Source: an uncultured Desulfobulbus sp. (GTDB lineage: Bacteria > Desulfobacterota > Desulfobulbia > Desulfobulbales > Desulfobulbaceae). From it: a stretch of DNA of 9,017 bases. This document shows positions 1 to 7,039 of this stretch, piece by piece. The first letter of the stretch is position 1. Every line of letters begins with the position of its first letter. The position numbers and the translations under genes are program-made. Location of the stretch: assembly GCA_946539945.1 (NCBI GenBank), contig CAMNHX010000039.1, positions 1 through 9,017 on the forward strand, given 5' to 3'. The notes beneath the pieces are model-generated. The model had not been told where the DNA came from. It saw nothing but the letters and a program-made list of their open reading frames with translations, and made no database searches.

Positions 1-1718
1 AGCAGGAGTACGGCGTAAGGGTGCTTTCTGATGGCGTCAGTCAAAAGACCGCCCTGATCAAAGCCCACATAGCCTGGAGGCGCACCGATGAGTCGGGCTA
101 CCGCATGCTTTTCCATGTATTCGCTCATGTCAAAGCGTTCAAAGTGGACAGAAAGCGCGGCTGCAAGCTGGCGGGCCACTTCGGTCTTGCCCACGCCAGT
201 CGGCCCGGCAAAGAGGAAAGAGCCTGTGGGTGACTGCGGATTGCCCAGTCCGGCCCTGGCCCTTTTGACTGCCTGAACCAGCGTGGCAATGGCCGGGTCC
301 TGGCCAAAGATAAAGGATTGCAGCCGCTCTTCCAGATGCCGCAGGTCTTCTGCGTCGTTGCGGCTCTTGCTCGTCACCGGCACGCGGGCCATGCTGGAAA
401 CCGTCTCTTCCACGTCGCGCACGGTCACGGTCTTGCCGGTCTTGCCAGCCAGGCGGAAGGCAGCGCCCACCTCGTCCATCACGTCAATGGCCTTGTCCGG
501 CAGAAAACGGTCATTGATGTAGCGCTGGGCCAGTTCAGCCGTGGCTGCAATGGCAGCGCGGGCGTAGCGGATCTGGTGGTGCTCCTCGTAGCGGGGCTGG
601 AGACCGCGCAGAATGGCGCAGGCATCCTCCAGACTCGGCTCCTCAATATCCAGCTTCTGAAAGCGCCGGGAAAGCGCCCGGTCCTTTTCAATCTGGTTCT
701 TGTACTCCTCATAGGTGGTTGACCCGATGCAGTGCAGGGTTCCCGACTGCAGGGCCGGCTTGAGCAGGTTGGAGGCGTCCATGGACCCGCCGCTGGTCGC
801 GCCTGCGCCGATGATGGTGTGCATCTCGTCAATAAAGAGGATGGCCTTGTCCTTGGACTCAATCGCAGCCACCACGTCCTTGAGCCGCTTTTCAAAGTCG
901 CCGCGATACTTGGTTCCCGCGACCAGAGCGCCCATGTCCAGCATATAGATCTCCGCGCCAGAGAGCAGAGCCGGGACCAGGTCCTTGGGATCAGGCTTTT
1001 CCTGCTTGCGGGCCTCGCTGTCCTGATGGATGCGGAGCGCCAGACCTTCGGCCATGGCGGTCTTGCCCACGCCAGGCTCACCGACCAGCAGCGGATTGTT
1101 CTTCTTGCGGCGGCAGAGGATCTGCATCATGCGGGTCAGTTCCTTGTCGCGGCCAATGAGCGGATCAATCTTGCCTTCAGCGGCGCGTTTGGCAAAGTTG
1201 ACAGTAAAGGCTTCCAGGGGATCCCCACTTTCCCGCTCGCGTTTGCCGTGACCTCGCCCCTCTGTAGCGGGCCGGGAACCAGGGCGCATGTGCTCTGGCA
1301 GGCCGTGGGCAATGTACTCCATCACTTCCATGCGGCCTATGCCTTCAGTTCCCAGAAAGTACACGGCATAGGAGTCCTGCTCGTTGAACATGGACACCAG
1401 CACGTCGCCGGTGTCCACCTCTTTTTTGCCGCAACTTTGCACGTGGGAGACTGCCCGGTGCAAAACACGGTTGAAGGCCACGGTCTGGGAAGGCTCGCCC
1501 ACGCCGTTTTTCAAAACCGGCATACTGGCGTTGAAGAAGCGTTTCAGCCGTTCTTTCAGCGTTTCGTTGTTGCCGCCGCAGCTGGTAATAATATGCCGCG
1601 CCAGCTCGTCGTGCAAAAGACCGTAGAGCATATGTTCCACGGTTACGTATTCATGCCTGTAGTGTTTGGCTTCCTTGACGGCCTTGATCAGGGCCATTTC
1701 CAGTTCTTTGCTGAGCAT
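1..1718 (-). CDS. clpA: ATP-dependent Clp protease ATP-binding subunit ClpA (C-terminus cut by the window edge)
   Basis: ClpA is a cytoplasmic double-ring AAA+ unfoldase that feeds proteins into the ClpP peptidase chamber. Reading down from 1718, 572 codons are visible. The N-domain starts [14 protein letters not shown] and contains [12 protein letters not shown], as is typical of ClpA. Domain D1 has Walker A GEPGVGKT at residues 213-220 and Walker B LFIDEMHT at 294-301. D2 has Walker A GPTGVGKT at 505-512, followed by [21 protein letters not shown] and YVGFDQGG. E. coli ClpA is 758 aa, so roughly the last 185 residues, including the ClpP-docking loop, lie outside. The ATG at 1718 is supported by GAGGA eight bases upstream and by the normal N-domain start. 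It sits 37 bases after clpS, so the two are very probably co-transcribed. The two Walker A motifs and the ClpA-type N-domain make ClpB or ClpC unlikely. Confidence 0.97.
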   Translation of the reverse strand, partial: MLSKELEMALIKAVKEAKHYRHEYVTVEHMLYGLLHDELARHIITSCGGNNETLKERLKRFFNASMPVLKNGVGEPSQTVAFNRVLHRAVSHVQSCGKKEVDTGDVLVSMFNEQDSYAVYFLGTEGIGRMEVMEYIAHGLPEHMRPGSRPATEGRGHGKRERESGDPLEAFTVNFAKRAAEGKIDPLIGRDKELTRMMQILCRRKKNNPLLVGEPGVGKTAMAEGLALRIHQDSEARKQEKPDPKDLVPALLSGAEIYMLDMGALVAGTKYRGDFEKRLKDVVAAIESKDKAILFIDEMHTIIGAGATSGGSMDASNLLKPALQSGTLHCIGSTTYEEYKNQIEKDRALSRRFQKLDIEEPSLEDACAILRGLQPRYEEHHQIRYARAAIAATAELAQRYINDRFLPDKAIDVMDEVGAAFRLAGKTGKTVTVRDVEETVSSMARVPVTSKSRNDAEDLRHLEERLQSFIFGQDPAIATLVQAVKRARAGLGNPQSPTGSFLFAGPTGVGKTEVARQLAAALSVHFERFDMSEYMEKHAVARLIGAPPGYVGFDQGGLLTDAIRKHPYAVLL

Positions 1719-1725
1719 GGTGGTG

Positions 1726-1730
1726 TCCTC
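1726..1730 (-). promoter_or_regulatory. Shine-Dalgarno site of clpA
   Basis: GAGGA on the minus strand, with seven bases between it and the ATG at 1718. It lies in the 37-base clpS-clpA gap and supports the chosen clpA start. Confidence 0.7.
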
Positions 1731-1755
1731 AAAGGGCAGGGAGCGCCGGACCGGG

Positions 1756-2073
1756 TCAGGAGTCTTTTTCCAGAGAGCAGCGCAGGGGAAACTGGCTCTT
1801 TTTGGCCAGCCGGTGCACGGTTACGACCTTGGTTTCAGCGATCTCCCGGGGATACAGACCGGCCACGCCAATACCGTCATTGTGTACGTTCAACATGATG
1901 CGCGTTGCCTCTTCAACGTCCTTGCCAAAGACGCGCTCCAGAATCATGACGACAAAGTCCATGGTGGTGTAGTCGTCATTATGCAAAAGGACCTTGTACA
2001 GAGGGGGTTCCTGAACCTGGTCCCGGCTGATGGTTTCTGTTTCGCCCTGGTGGCTTATCGTGTTTTCGGCCAT
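1756..2073 (-). CDS. clpS: ATP-dependent Clp protease adaptor protein ClpS
   Basis: ClpS is a small cytoplasmic adaptor that binds proteins with destabilising N-terminal residues and hands them to ClpAP (N-end rule). The product is 105 aa, close to E. coli ClpS (106 aa). A variable, mostly polar N-terminal tail (about residues 1-22) precedes [20 protein letters not shown]. The degron-binding residues are recognisable: Asn32-Asp33-Asp34, Met38 and His64 (in NVHNDG). The family-typical AETK segment (79-82) and the ending [10 protein letters not shown] follow. The frame stays open upstream to 2229, but that part overlaps holA and does not look like ClpS, so I take the ATG at 2073. No good Shine-Dalgarno site precedes this start, which is odd for a gene next to a well-marked clpA. 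It lies 73 bases after holA. Confidence 0.96.
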   Translation of the reverse strand: MAENTISHQGETETISRDQVQEPPLYKVLLHNDDYTTMDFVVMILERVFGKDVEEATRIMLNVHNDGIGVAGLYPREIAETKVVTVHRLAKKSQFPLRCSLEKDS

Positions 2074-2152
2074 AGATTTGCTGGGAAGACCTGCGGAAGC
2101 AGGCGAAAAATTGTGAAAAATGGCAGCCCTGTGAGGGCCTGAACGATCAGGC
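2074..2152 (-). promoter_or_regulatory. Structured leader upstream of clpS (three possible hairpins, two T-runs)
   Basis: Read on the minus strand, this stretch can form GCCTGA/TCAGGC with a 4-base loop (2152-2137), then GCCCT/AGGGC with a 3-base loop (2138-2126), then CCTGC/GCAGG with a 4-base loop (2103-2090). The first two stems share bases 2137-2138. Runs of five T occur at 2120-2116 and 2110-2106, so the second stem plus the first T-run could act as a weak terminator for holA transcripts or as an attenuator. The stems and runs are seen in the sequence. Any regulatory role is inference, and the stems are short. Confidence 0.35.
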
Positions 2153-3547
2153 ACTGATTGTAATGCGGGACGAAGATTTTGCAAGCGTGGACGGCTGTTC
2201 CGGGCCGCTTTGCAGCATGGAGACCACAAGCCGATGCAGGACCAGAGCCGGGCTGACCGCAGAACCTTTCAGCCGCAGTTCTGCCTCCATCAGCAGTCGC
2301 ATCCAGAAGAGCAGACGTGCAAGCGGCAGGCGTCCTGCTGCTGAACATTGCCTGTACAGGGCATAGGGGTGTCCGTCCAGCAGAGCGCCCCAAGTCTCTT
2401 CTTCCCGCAGCCTGGCCACTTTTTTCTGGAAATCCTGATAGCTGGTCCGGGGGCCAAGCCCTGCCTCGCCGCTGTCCATGAGCGCCCGGAAGAGCAGCAT
2501 CTTGCGCACCGTGTTGCGGAGAATGGCAAAGGGAATCAGATAAAAGACCCCGTCTTCCAAGAGGTTGGCCAGGGCAATCAGCGCACCCGGCAAGTCGCCC
2601 CGGATAATGGGATCACTCAGGGCATAGGCTTCCTCTTCCTTGGTGCGGCCCACAAGGGTATCCAGGTCCTGACGGGTAATGCGCGGAGCCTCGCCCACAA
2701 AGAGCATCAGCTTCCACAGCTCGTTTTCCAGGGCTGCGGGATGGAAGCCGATCCGGTCCAGCAAAACCGAAAGATTCTGATTGTCCAGTTGCTTGCCGCC
2801 TTCCTGCAAGAGGCTGGCGGCAAGATTGCGCAAAACCGCATCCTGCGCGTTTTTGGCCTGCGTGCCTGCGCCCTCTGGCACGCTGCAGTCAATGACCAAC
2901 TCATGCTCTTTCAGGTACTTGAAGAGCTTTTTGCGCTTGTCCACTGTAGAGGAGAGCAGAATCAGCATATTCTGCGAGGGCAGGCCCTTTTGCAGCAGCG
3001 CGGCAAGCTGTTCGCCCGGATCCTCGCCTGCGCTTGCGCCGCTGCTACGGCTGGCAAGCGCCTGCAGCACAGACCGCGTCCAGTCCAGAGAGCCAGCGGG
3101 GCGCTCAAAGTCAAAGGTTTTCTGCCAGTCCTCTGCAGACATTCCGGTCAGCAGGTTTTCCTCCGGTGTCAGGGCAGCGCTTCGGACAAAGGCGGACAAG
3201 GCCCGGCGCAAACCCTCTTCCTGACCGCTCTCCCTTGCCTTTTGCACCTTGGCCCACTGATCCTTGCTGGCTGCCTTGGCTGCCAAAAGCGTGCTGTCCG
3301 TGATCCGGTAGATCTGCCGCCCGCCAAAGAGGCTGAAGGTTGCCAGACTGTTGCGGGTTTCCTGAAAGTTCTCCTCCTCGCCGTCAATGGGATGGATCAC
3401 AGCGCCTGCGGTCAGGAGCGCACTTTCCAGCTTGTGCAGGGCCTGACGACAGAGATAGGCATCCCCAAAAAGCAACACTGCCCCAGGTGAAGACTGGGGC
3501 AGTGTCTGCAGGAGTTCAGCAAGCTTGTCTGGAGTGATGAGGGCCAT
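2147..3547 (-). CDS. holA: DNA polymerase III subunit delta (clamp-loader subunit)
   Basis: The delta subunit opens the beta sliding clamp as part of the DNA polymerase III clamp-loader complex in the cytoplasm. The 466-aa product shows the family's segments in order: VLLFGDAYLCRQALHKLES near residue 24, FSLFGGRQIYRI near 71, LILLSSTVDKRKKLFKYL in the middle, then HPAALENELWKLMLFVGEAPRIT, followed by DLDTLVGRTKEEEAYALSD and the helical clamp-loader C-terminus. It has no Walker A, as expected for delta. It is longer than E. coli HolA (343 aa); much of the excess appears to be a polar segment at about residues 85-180 before the DKRKKL motif. The start at 3547 overlaps the stop of the upstream gene (TGATG), with no good Shine-Dalgarno site, so translation is probably coupled. 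A promoter for clpS lies in its last codons. Confidence 0.9.
   Translation of the reverse strand: MALITPDKLAELLQTLPQSSPGAVLLFGDAYLCRQALHKLESALLTAGAVIHPIDGEEENFQETRNSLATFSLFGGRQIYRITDSTLLAAKAASKDQWAKVQKARESGQEEGLRRALSAFVRSAALTPEENLLTGMSAEDWQKTFDFERPAGSLDWTRSVLQALASRSSGASAGEDPGEQLAALLQKGLPSQNMLILLSSTVDKRKKLFKYLKEHELVIDCSVPEGAGTQAKNAQDAVLRNLAASLLQEGGKQLDNQNLSVLLDRIGFHPAALENELWKLMLFVGEAPRITRQDLDTLVGRTKEEEAYALSDPIIRGDLPGALIALANLLEDGVFYLIPFAILRNTVRKMLLFRALMDSGEAGLGPRTSYQDFQKKVARLREEETWGALLDGHPYALYRQCSAAGRLPLARLLFWMRLLMEAELRLKGSAVSPALVLHRLVVSMLQSGPEQPSTLAKSSSRITISA
2157..2184 (-). promoter_or_regulatory. Putative sigma70 promoter for clpS-clpA, inside the 3' end of holA
   Basis: On the minus strand there is TTGCAA (2184-2179, 4 of 6 matches to the -35 consensus), a 16-base spacer, and TACAAT (2162-2157, 5 of 6 matches to the -10 consensus). 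Transcription would begin near 2150, around the holA stop codon, giving a clpS leader of about 77 nt. The motif match is seen directly. Its use as a promoter is inferred, and it would allow clpS-clpA expression independent of holA. Confidence 0.5.
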
Positions 3548-6060
3548 CAGTCGCCGTACTGTCCGCGCTGGTTTCTGGGGATATAGACCGGTCCACCGTC
3601 TGACCGACTGGGAGCCTGCCGCTGCCGGTAGTTGCGGGAACTTCTGGTCTCCCGGCGTCCCTGGTCCATGTTCTGACCGCCGATATTGCCGCTCACGCCC
3701 TCTTCATCCAGAATCTTGTGGAGCGTGGCAGTCAGGGAACCGGGTTGCAGGTAGTCCTGACCGCGACCGCTGGAAAAGATGTAGGCAGTCTGCTTGGCCA
3801 CCTGATTCCAGGTAGGCGAACCCGAACTGCCAGCCACGATCTCGCAAAAAGTCTTGTTGTAGGGATCGTTGATCATGGCCAGACCTGTGCCAATGGAGGC
3901 CAGAAGGTCAACCCGGCTTTGGAAGAGTCGGGTCAGGGGGGTATAGACCTTGACCCCGCCGCAGGAACCCAGACTCAAGAAGCGTTGCTTGTTCTGCAGA
4001 TCCGCAGGTGTGATCTTGCCCTCTTCAATCAATTCTTCAAGCGGCTCGATGATCTGCTCGGACCGCCAGTAGCTGTGACCGCGCTGGGCCAGCATCTCGT
4101 CGCCAGAGAGGATGAAGCGCCGCAACAGTTCTTTCTGGGTTTCCTTGTCTGAATACACAAACTGGGTGTTCACGATCTTGATGCCGCCCACGGTTTTCAC
4201 AAAGCTGACAGCGCAGCGCTGGTTGCGCATGACCGAGAAGACCGCGCCAATACCGCCGCCTGTGCCGCAGGTTCCGCCTATGCTGTACTCCTTGGAAGGT
4301 ACAAGGGTGTATCCGGCCTTCATCAGGAGGCTGGCGTTGGAGGCAAAGGACTGGCGACCGTCATCGTCAGGATGGTACATGGACAGGGAGGCGATCTTGC
4401 CGTCCTGCTTCCACTCGGCAAAGGGCGTGGCCTGATACTTGTCCAGGTCTATCCGGTTGCCCGGTGCAGCCAGAAGCTGCACAATGCGGACCCGGGCATC
4501 AGTGCCCAGGAGTTCCGGGTAGTGCTGCTCGTAGTACTGCAGGATGACGCGCACCAGCTTGGCAGTGATCGGATCGCCGTGTTCACTCTGCTGGCCCATG
4601 AGGGAGATCAGATGGGTTCTGGCCTCTGGGGCCAGGGTTTTCAGGAGATGGGCAAAGGTGGCGGAAAAGGTCAGGACCGAATCCGGGTCCTTGAAGGCAG
4701 AACTGGCTACCAAATTCAGGACCTCTTTCTGGCGTCCAATGTCCTGCGGGAAAAACTCCGCAAGCTTGCCCTTTTGCGCGGTTGCCGAGATAAAGTCGGA
4801 AACAAAGCGGCTCTCTGGATCAATGTCGTGCAGAAAGGCCAGAAGGTTGCCGTTGCTCCGGCTGGCGATGCGCGACTTCATCACTGGCACAATGATGTCG
4901 CGGAAGGAGGAGTCGTACAGCTCACTGCCCTGGGCCATGACCACGTACATTTCCGCTGTGGCCAGGTCCCGGGCTGCCTGGGATCGCGCTGCTGAAGTGG
5001 CCTGCCGCAAGACAGCCACGCTGCCACCGCCAAAGGCCCCGGCAAAGCGGGACCGGGTCGTGGGGTCCAGCCGGTTGAAGAGGTAGGTCAAATCTGCGCG
5101 GGACATCCGGTTCAGTGCGCCGGTTGAGTACTCGTAGCCGTTTTCGTTGGTCACAGCGTGCAGGTTATTGATCTTCCAGATGGCCTCTTCCGCGCCGTCG
5201 TACAGGCCCTTGAGCAGTACAGACTTCTGGCGGTTGTCCAGCCGGTCATACAGGGCCTCCTGCTGGGAGGTAGGCTGGGAGAAGTAGGTTTGCAGCCAGT
5301 TCAGGGCCTCTGGCCCGGAAACTTCCTTGTTCTTGAACAGGGACCGGGCGCTCCAGGCGTTCACGTCATCCATGCGGCGGATCAGTTCCATGCCCTGGAC
5401 CATGATCTGCGGGTTCATGTGCGGCACTTCGGCAAAGCTCATCAGGGATTGGGCCTGCTTCTTGCGCAACTGGGTGAGGGTGGGCAGGTGCTGGGTTGCG
5501 GTGTTCACATCCATGCCCGGCACGCCAAAGAAGGCGCGGGCCGCCTTGTTGACTAGGGGCGATGCCTCGTTCAGGCGCGGAATCATTGCCATTGCCTGAT
5601 CTGCGGTTGCGCCGCGCATGGTTGCAAAGTTGCGGAAGGTCTGGCCAGCGGCAAAGGTCAGGGTAGAAACCGCGTCAATGGCAGGCAGGACGTGGTGGGC
5701 GCTGAAGCCCTGCATGGAGGCCAGGGCCTCGTAGGACTTGACCTGCTCATAGGTGAAGCGCTGCACAGCCACCTCCTCGCCAGCACGCTGGATCAGGCTG
5801 TCGTCCGCGCCCCGGGTCGTGCAAATCTTGCGAAACATGACCTGGGATTTATAATCCATCCGCCCTACGACTGCGGCGGCTGCAGACTTGTGGCCTGCCT
5901 GTTCGCAGGCAGCCAGAGTCTGTTTGATGCTGACCGCATCTGCCGCAGTTCCTGCGGCGCTGGCGGCAAGGAGCGGCGAGGCTGTCAGGCCGGACAAAAG
6001 ACTCAGCCCCAAAAGGGCAAGAGACAGCTTGGTGATGCTTCGGTGTGTTTTGTGGTGCAT
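3547..6060 (-). CDS. Exported protein with helical repeats and a putative caspase-like (clan CD) domain
   Basis: No named family is recognised over the full 837 aa. Residues 1-36 look like a Sec signal peptide: basic start (MHHKTHR), hydrophobic core (LSLALLGLSLLSGL) and small residues ASPLLAASAAG for cleavage. Residues about 105-265 form degenerate helical units of about 32 aa; the rest up to about 545 also looks helical. From about 556, MYHPDDDGRQSF (561-572) opens what looks like an alpha/beta domain. It contains RGHSYW with His662 and FLSLGSCGG with Cys700, 38 residues apart and each in the sequence setting of a clan CD peptidase dyad. A Gly-rich GGTCGTGGG lies at 595-603. The tail (about 785-837) is Arg/Gln/Gly-rich and probably disordered. 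The frame is open up to 6273, but I chose the ATG at 6060 because it gives a clean signal peptide and avoids overlap with the divergent transporter. Peptidase activity is inferred from motifs only. It overlaps holA by one base. Confidence 0.85.
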   Translation of the reverse strand: MHHKTHRSITKLSLALLGLSLLSGLTASPLLAASAAGTAADAVSIKQTLAACEQAGHKSAAAAVVGRMDYKSQVMFRKICTTRGADDSLIQRAGEEVAVQRFTYEQVKSYEALASMQGFSAHHVLPAIDAVSTLTFAAGQTFRNFATMRGATADQAMAMIPRLNEASPLVNKAARAFFGVPGMDVNTATQHLPTLTQLRKKQAQSLMSFAEVPHMNPQIMVQGMELIRRMDDVNAWSARSLFKNKEVSGPEALNWLQTYFSQPTSQQEALYDRLDNRQKSVLLKGLYDGAEEAIWKINNLHAVTNENGYEYSTGALNRMSRADLTYLFNRLDPTTRSRFAGAFGGGSVAVLRQATSAARSQAARDLATAEMYVVMAQGSELYDSSFRDIIVPVMKSRIASRSNGNLLAFLHDIDPESRFVSDFISATAQKGKLAEFFPQDIGRQKEVLNLVASSAFKDPDSVLTFSATFAHLLKTLAPEARTHLISLMGQQSEHGDPITAKLVRVILQYYEQHYPELLGTDARVRIVQLLAAPGNRIDLDKYQATPFAEWKQDGKIASLSMYHPDDDGRQSFASNASLLMKAGYTLVPSKEYSIGGTCGTGGGIGAVFSVMRNQRCAVSFVKTVGGIKIVNTQFVYSDKETQKELLRRFILSGDEMLAQRGHSYWRSEQIIEPLEELIEEGKITPADLQNKQRFLSLGSCGGVKVYTPLTRLFQSRVDLLASIGTGLAMINDPYNKTFCEIVAGSSGSPTWNQVAKQTAYIFSSGRGQDYLQPGSLTATLHKILDEEGVSGNIGGQNMDQGRRETRSSRNYRQRQAPSRSDGGPVYIPRNQRGQYGD

Positions 6061-6071
6061 AAGCGCTTTTT

Positions 6072-6076
6072 GGTGA
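6072..6076 (+). promoter_or_regulatory. Possible Shine-Dalgarno site deciding the transporter start
   Basis: GGTGA lies five bases before the GTG at 6082. The alternative ATG at 6091 would leave 14 bases of spacing, so this site favours the GTG start. It sits in the 21-base gap between two divergent start codons. Confidence 0.45.
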
Positions 6077-6081
6077 ATGCT

Positions 6082-6978
6082 GTGAAAAAAATGCTCCCCC
6101 TCTTCGCCCTGATTCTGGCAATGGCGCTCTGGGGCAGCTCCTTTGTCGCTGTCAAGTATGGCGTGCGGGATATGCCTCCCGCAGTCTTGCTCTTTGGCCG
6201 CATGGTTGCCGGTGCGCTGTGCTTTCTGCCCTTTCTCGGTTCCCTGCGGCGTCTGCGTCTGCCTCGCGCTCAAATACCGCTGCTCGCCTTGATGTGTCTG
6301 TGCGAACCTTGCCTGTATCTGGTCTGCGAGGCAAAGGCACTTTTGTACACCAGCGCGTCGCAGGCTTCAATGATTTCCACCATGTTTCCGGTGATGGTTG
6401 CCTTGAGCGCCGGGCTTTTTCTGGGTGAACGGCTCACACCCCGGCTGCTGTCCGGCTTTGCCCTGGCTGCTGTTGGAGCGCTTTGGCTGGGTTGCGCGGA
6501 AGAGAGCGTTTCCTCTGCCGCGCCGCAGCCCCTTTTGGGCAATGCCCTGGAACTGGTGGCCATGCTCTGCGGCGCTGCAGGCACGTTGGCCCTCAAGACC
6601 TTGAGCAGTTCCCTGTCTGCCCTGCAGCTTGCCGCCTTGCAGACACTTTCCGGCCTGCTGTGCTTTGGTTTCCTGCTCCTGCCCAGTCTTGGGGATTTAG
6701 CACCCTTGCGCCTGTCCAGCCTTCTGGTTCTGGTCTATCTAGGCGCGGCTTGCAACTTTGGGGCCTATTCCCTGTACAACTACGGGGTGAGCCGCATCCC
6801 GGCCAGTCGCGCCTCTGCCTTTCTCAACCTGATCCCGGTCTTTGCGATTGCACTGGGGGTACTGCTGCTGGACGAGCGTCTGAACCTGCAGCAGGGCCTG
6901 GCCTGTCTTGCGGTTATCGGGGGCGTGCTGCTGACCCGGCGAGACAGCCGGGCTGGTCAGCAGGAGGGCTTATCCTGA
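6082..6978 (+). CDS. EamA/DMT-superfamily inner-membrane transporter
   Basis: The 298-aa product is a drug/metabolite transporter superfamily protein, probably an exporter in the inner membrane; the substrate cannot be told. Ten hydrophobic helices are visible in two EamA halves. The first opens with LFALILAMALWGSSFVAVKYG and ends with FLGERLTPRLLSGFALAAVG. The second ends with LLLDERLNLQQGLACLAVIG, so the paired GERL/DERL motifs before the last helix of each half are present. The length is normal for the family. I chose GTG 6082 (reading MKKMLPLF) because of GGTGA five bases upstream; ATG 6091 is a close alternative. The frame is open much further upstream, but that part is antisense to the exported protein and not membrane-like. 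The ankyrin gene starts 61 bases downstream on the same strand. Confidence 0.93.
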   Translation: MKKMLPLFALILAMALWGSSFVAVKYGVRDMPPAVLLFGRMVAGALCFLPFLGSLRRLRLPRAQIPLLALMCLCEPCLYLVCEAKALLYTSASQASMISTMFPVMVALSAGLFLGERLTPRLLSGFALAAVGALWLGCAEESVSSAAPQPLLGNALELVAMLCGAAGTLALKTLSSSLSALQLAALQTLSGLLCFGFLLLPSLGDLAPLRLSSLLVLVYLGAACNFGAYSLYNYGVSRIPASRASAFLNLIPVFAIALGVLLLDERLNLQQGLACLAVIGGVLLTRRDSRAGQQEGLS

Positions 6979-7028
6979 TAGAAGCGTCTGTGTACAAGCC
7001 AGCGCAGTCTGGTTATCAAAAAACAAAC

Positions 7029-7033
7029 AGGAG
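7029..7033 (+). promoter_or_regulatory. Shine-Dalgarno site of the ankyrin-repeat gene
   Basis: AGGAG lies six bases before the ATG at 7040 and decides for that start over the in-frame ATG at 7067. Confidence 0.8.
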
Positions 7034-7039
7034 CGTGCC

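Noticed and set aside
732..1898. 388-codon open frame on the plus strand
   Set aside because: It lies antisense to clpA and clpS, whose proteins are clearly recognised; the translation resembles no family I know and is a codon-bias shadow.
2348..3490. 380-codon open frame on the plus strand
   Set aside because: Antisense to holA in full; low-complexity translation typical of a shadow frame.
5692..6081. Upstream extension of the transporter frame
   Set aside because: It would overlap the exported protein's N-terminus by hundreds of bases and encodes no membrane segment; the normal EamA start is at 6082 or 6091.
6127..6155. Perfect TTGACA on the minus strand (6155-6150) as promoter for the exported protein
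   Set aside because: At a 16-18 base spacing there is no sequence resembling TATAAT.
6061..6273. Upstream extension of the exported protein (71 more codons)
   Set aside because: It would bury the signal peptide and run antisense into the transporter; the added residues are polar and unlike a leader.
6931..6960. Inverted repeat CTGACCCGGC/GCCGGG..TCAG at the end of the transporter gene
   Set aside because: It has a four-base bulge, lies inside the coding region and is not followed by a T-run, so I do not call it a terminator.
6970..6998. TTATCC-17-TACAAG as a promoter for the ankyrin gene
   Set aside because: Only 3 of 6 matches at -35 and 4 of 6 at -10; too weak to report, though the gene may well have its own promoter.
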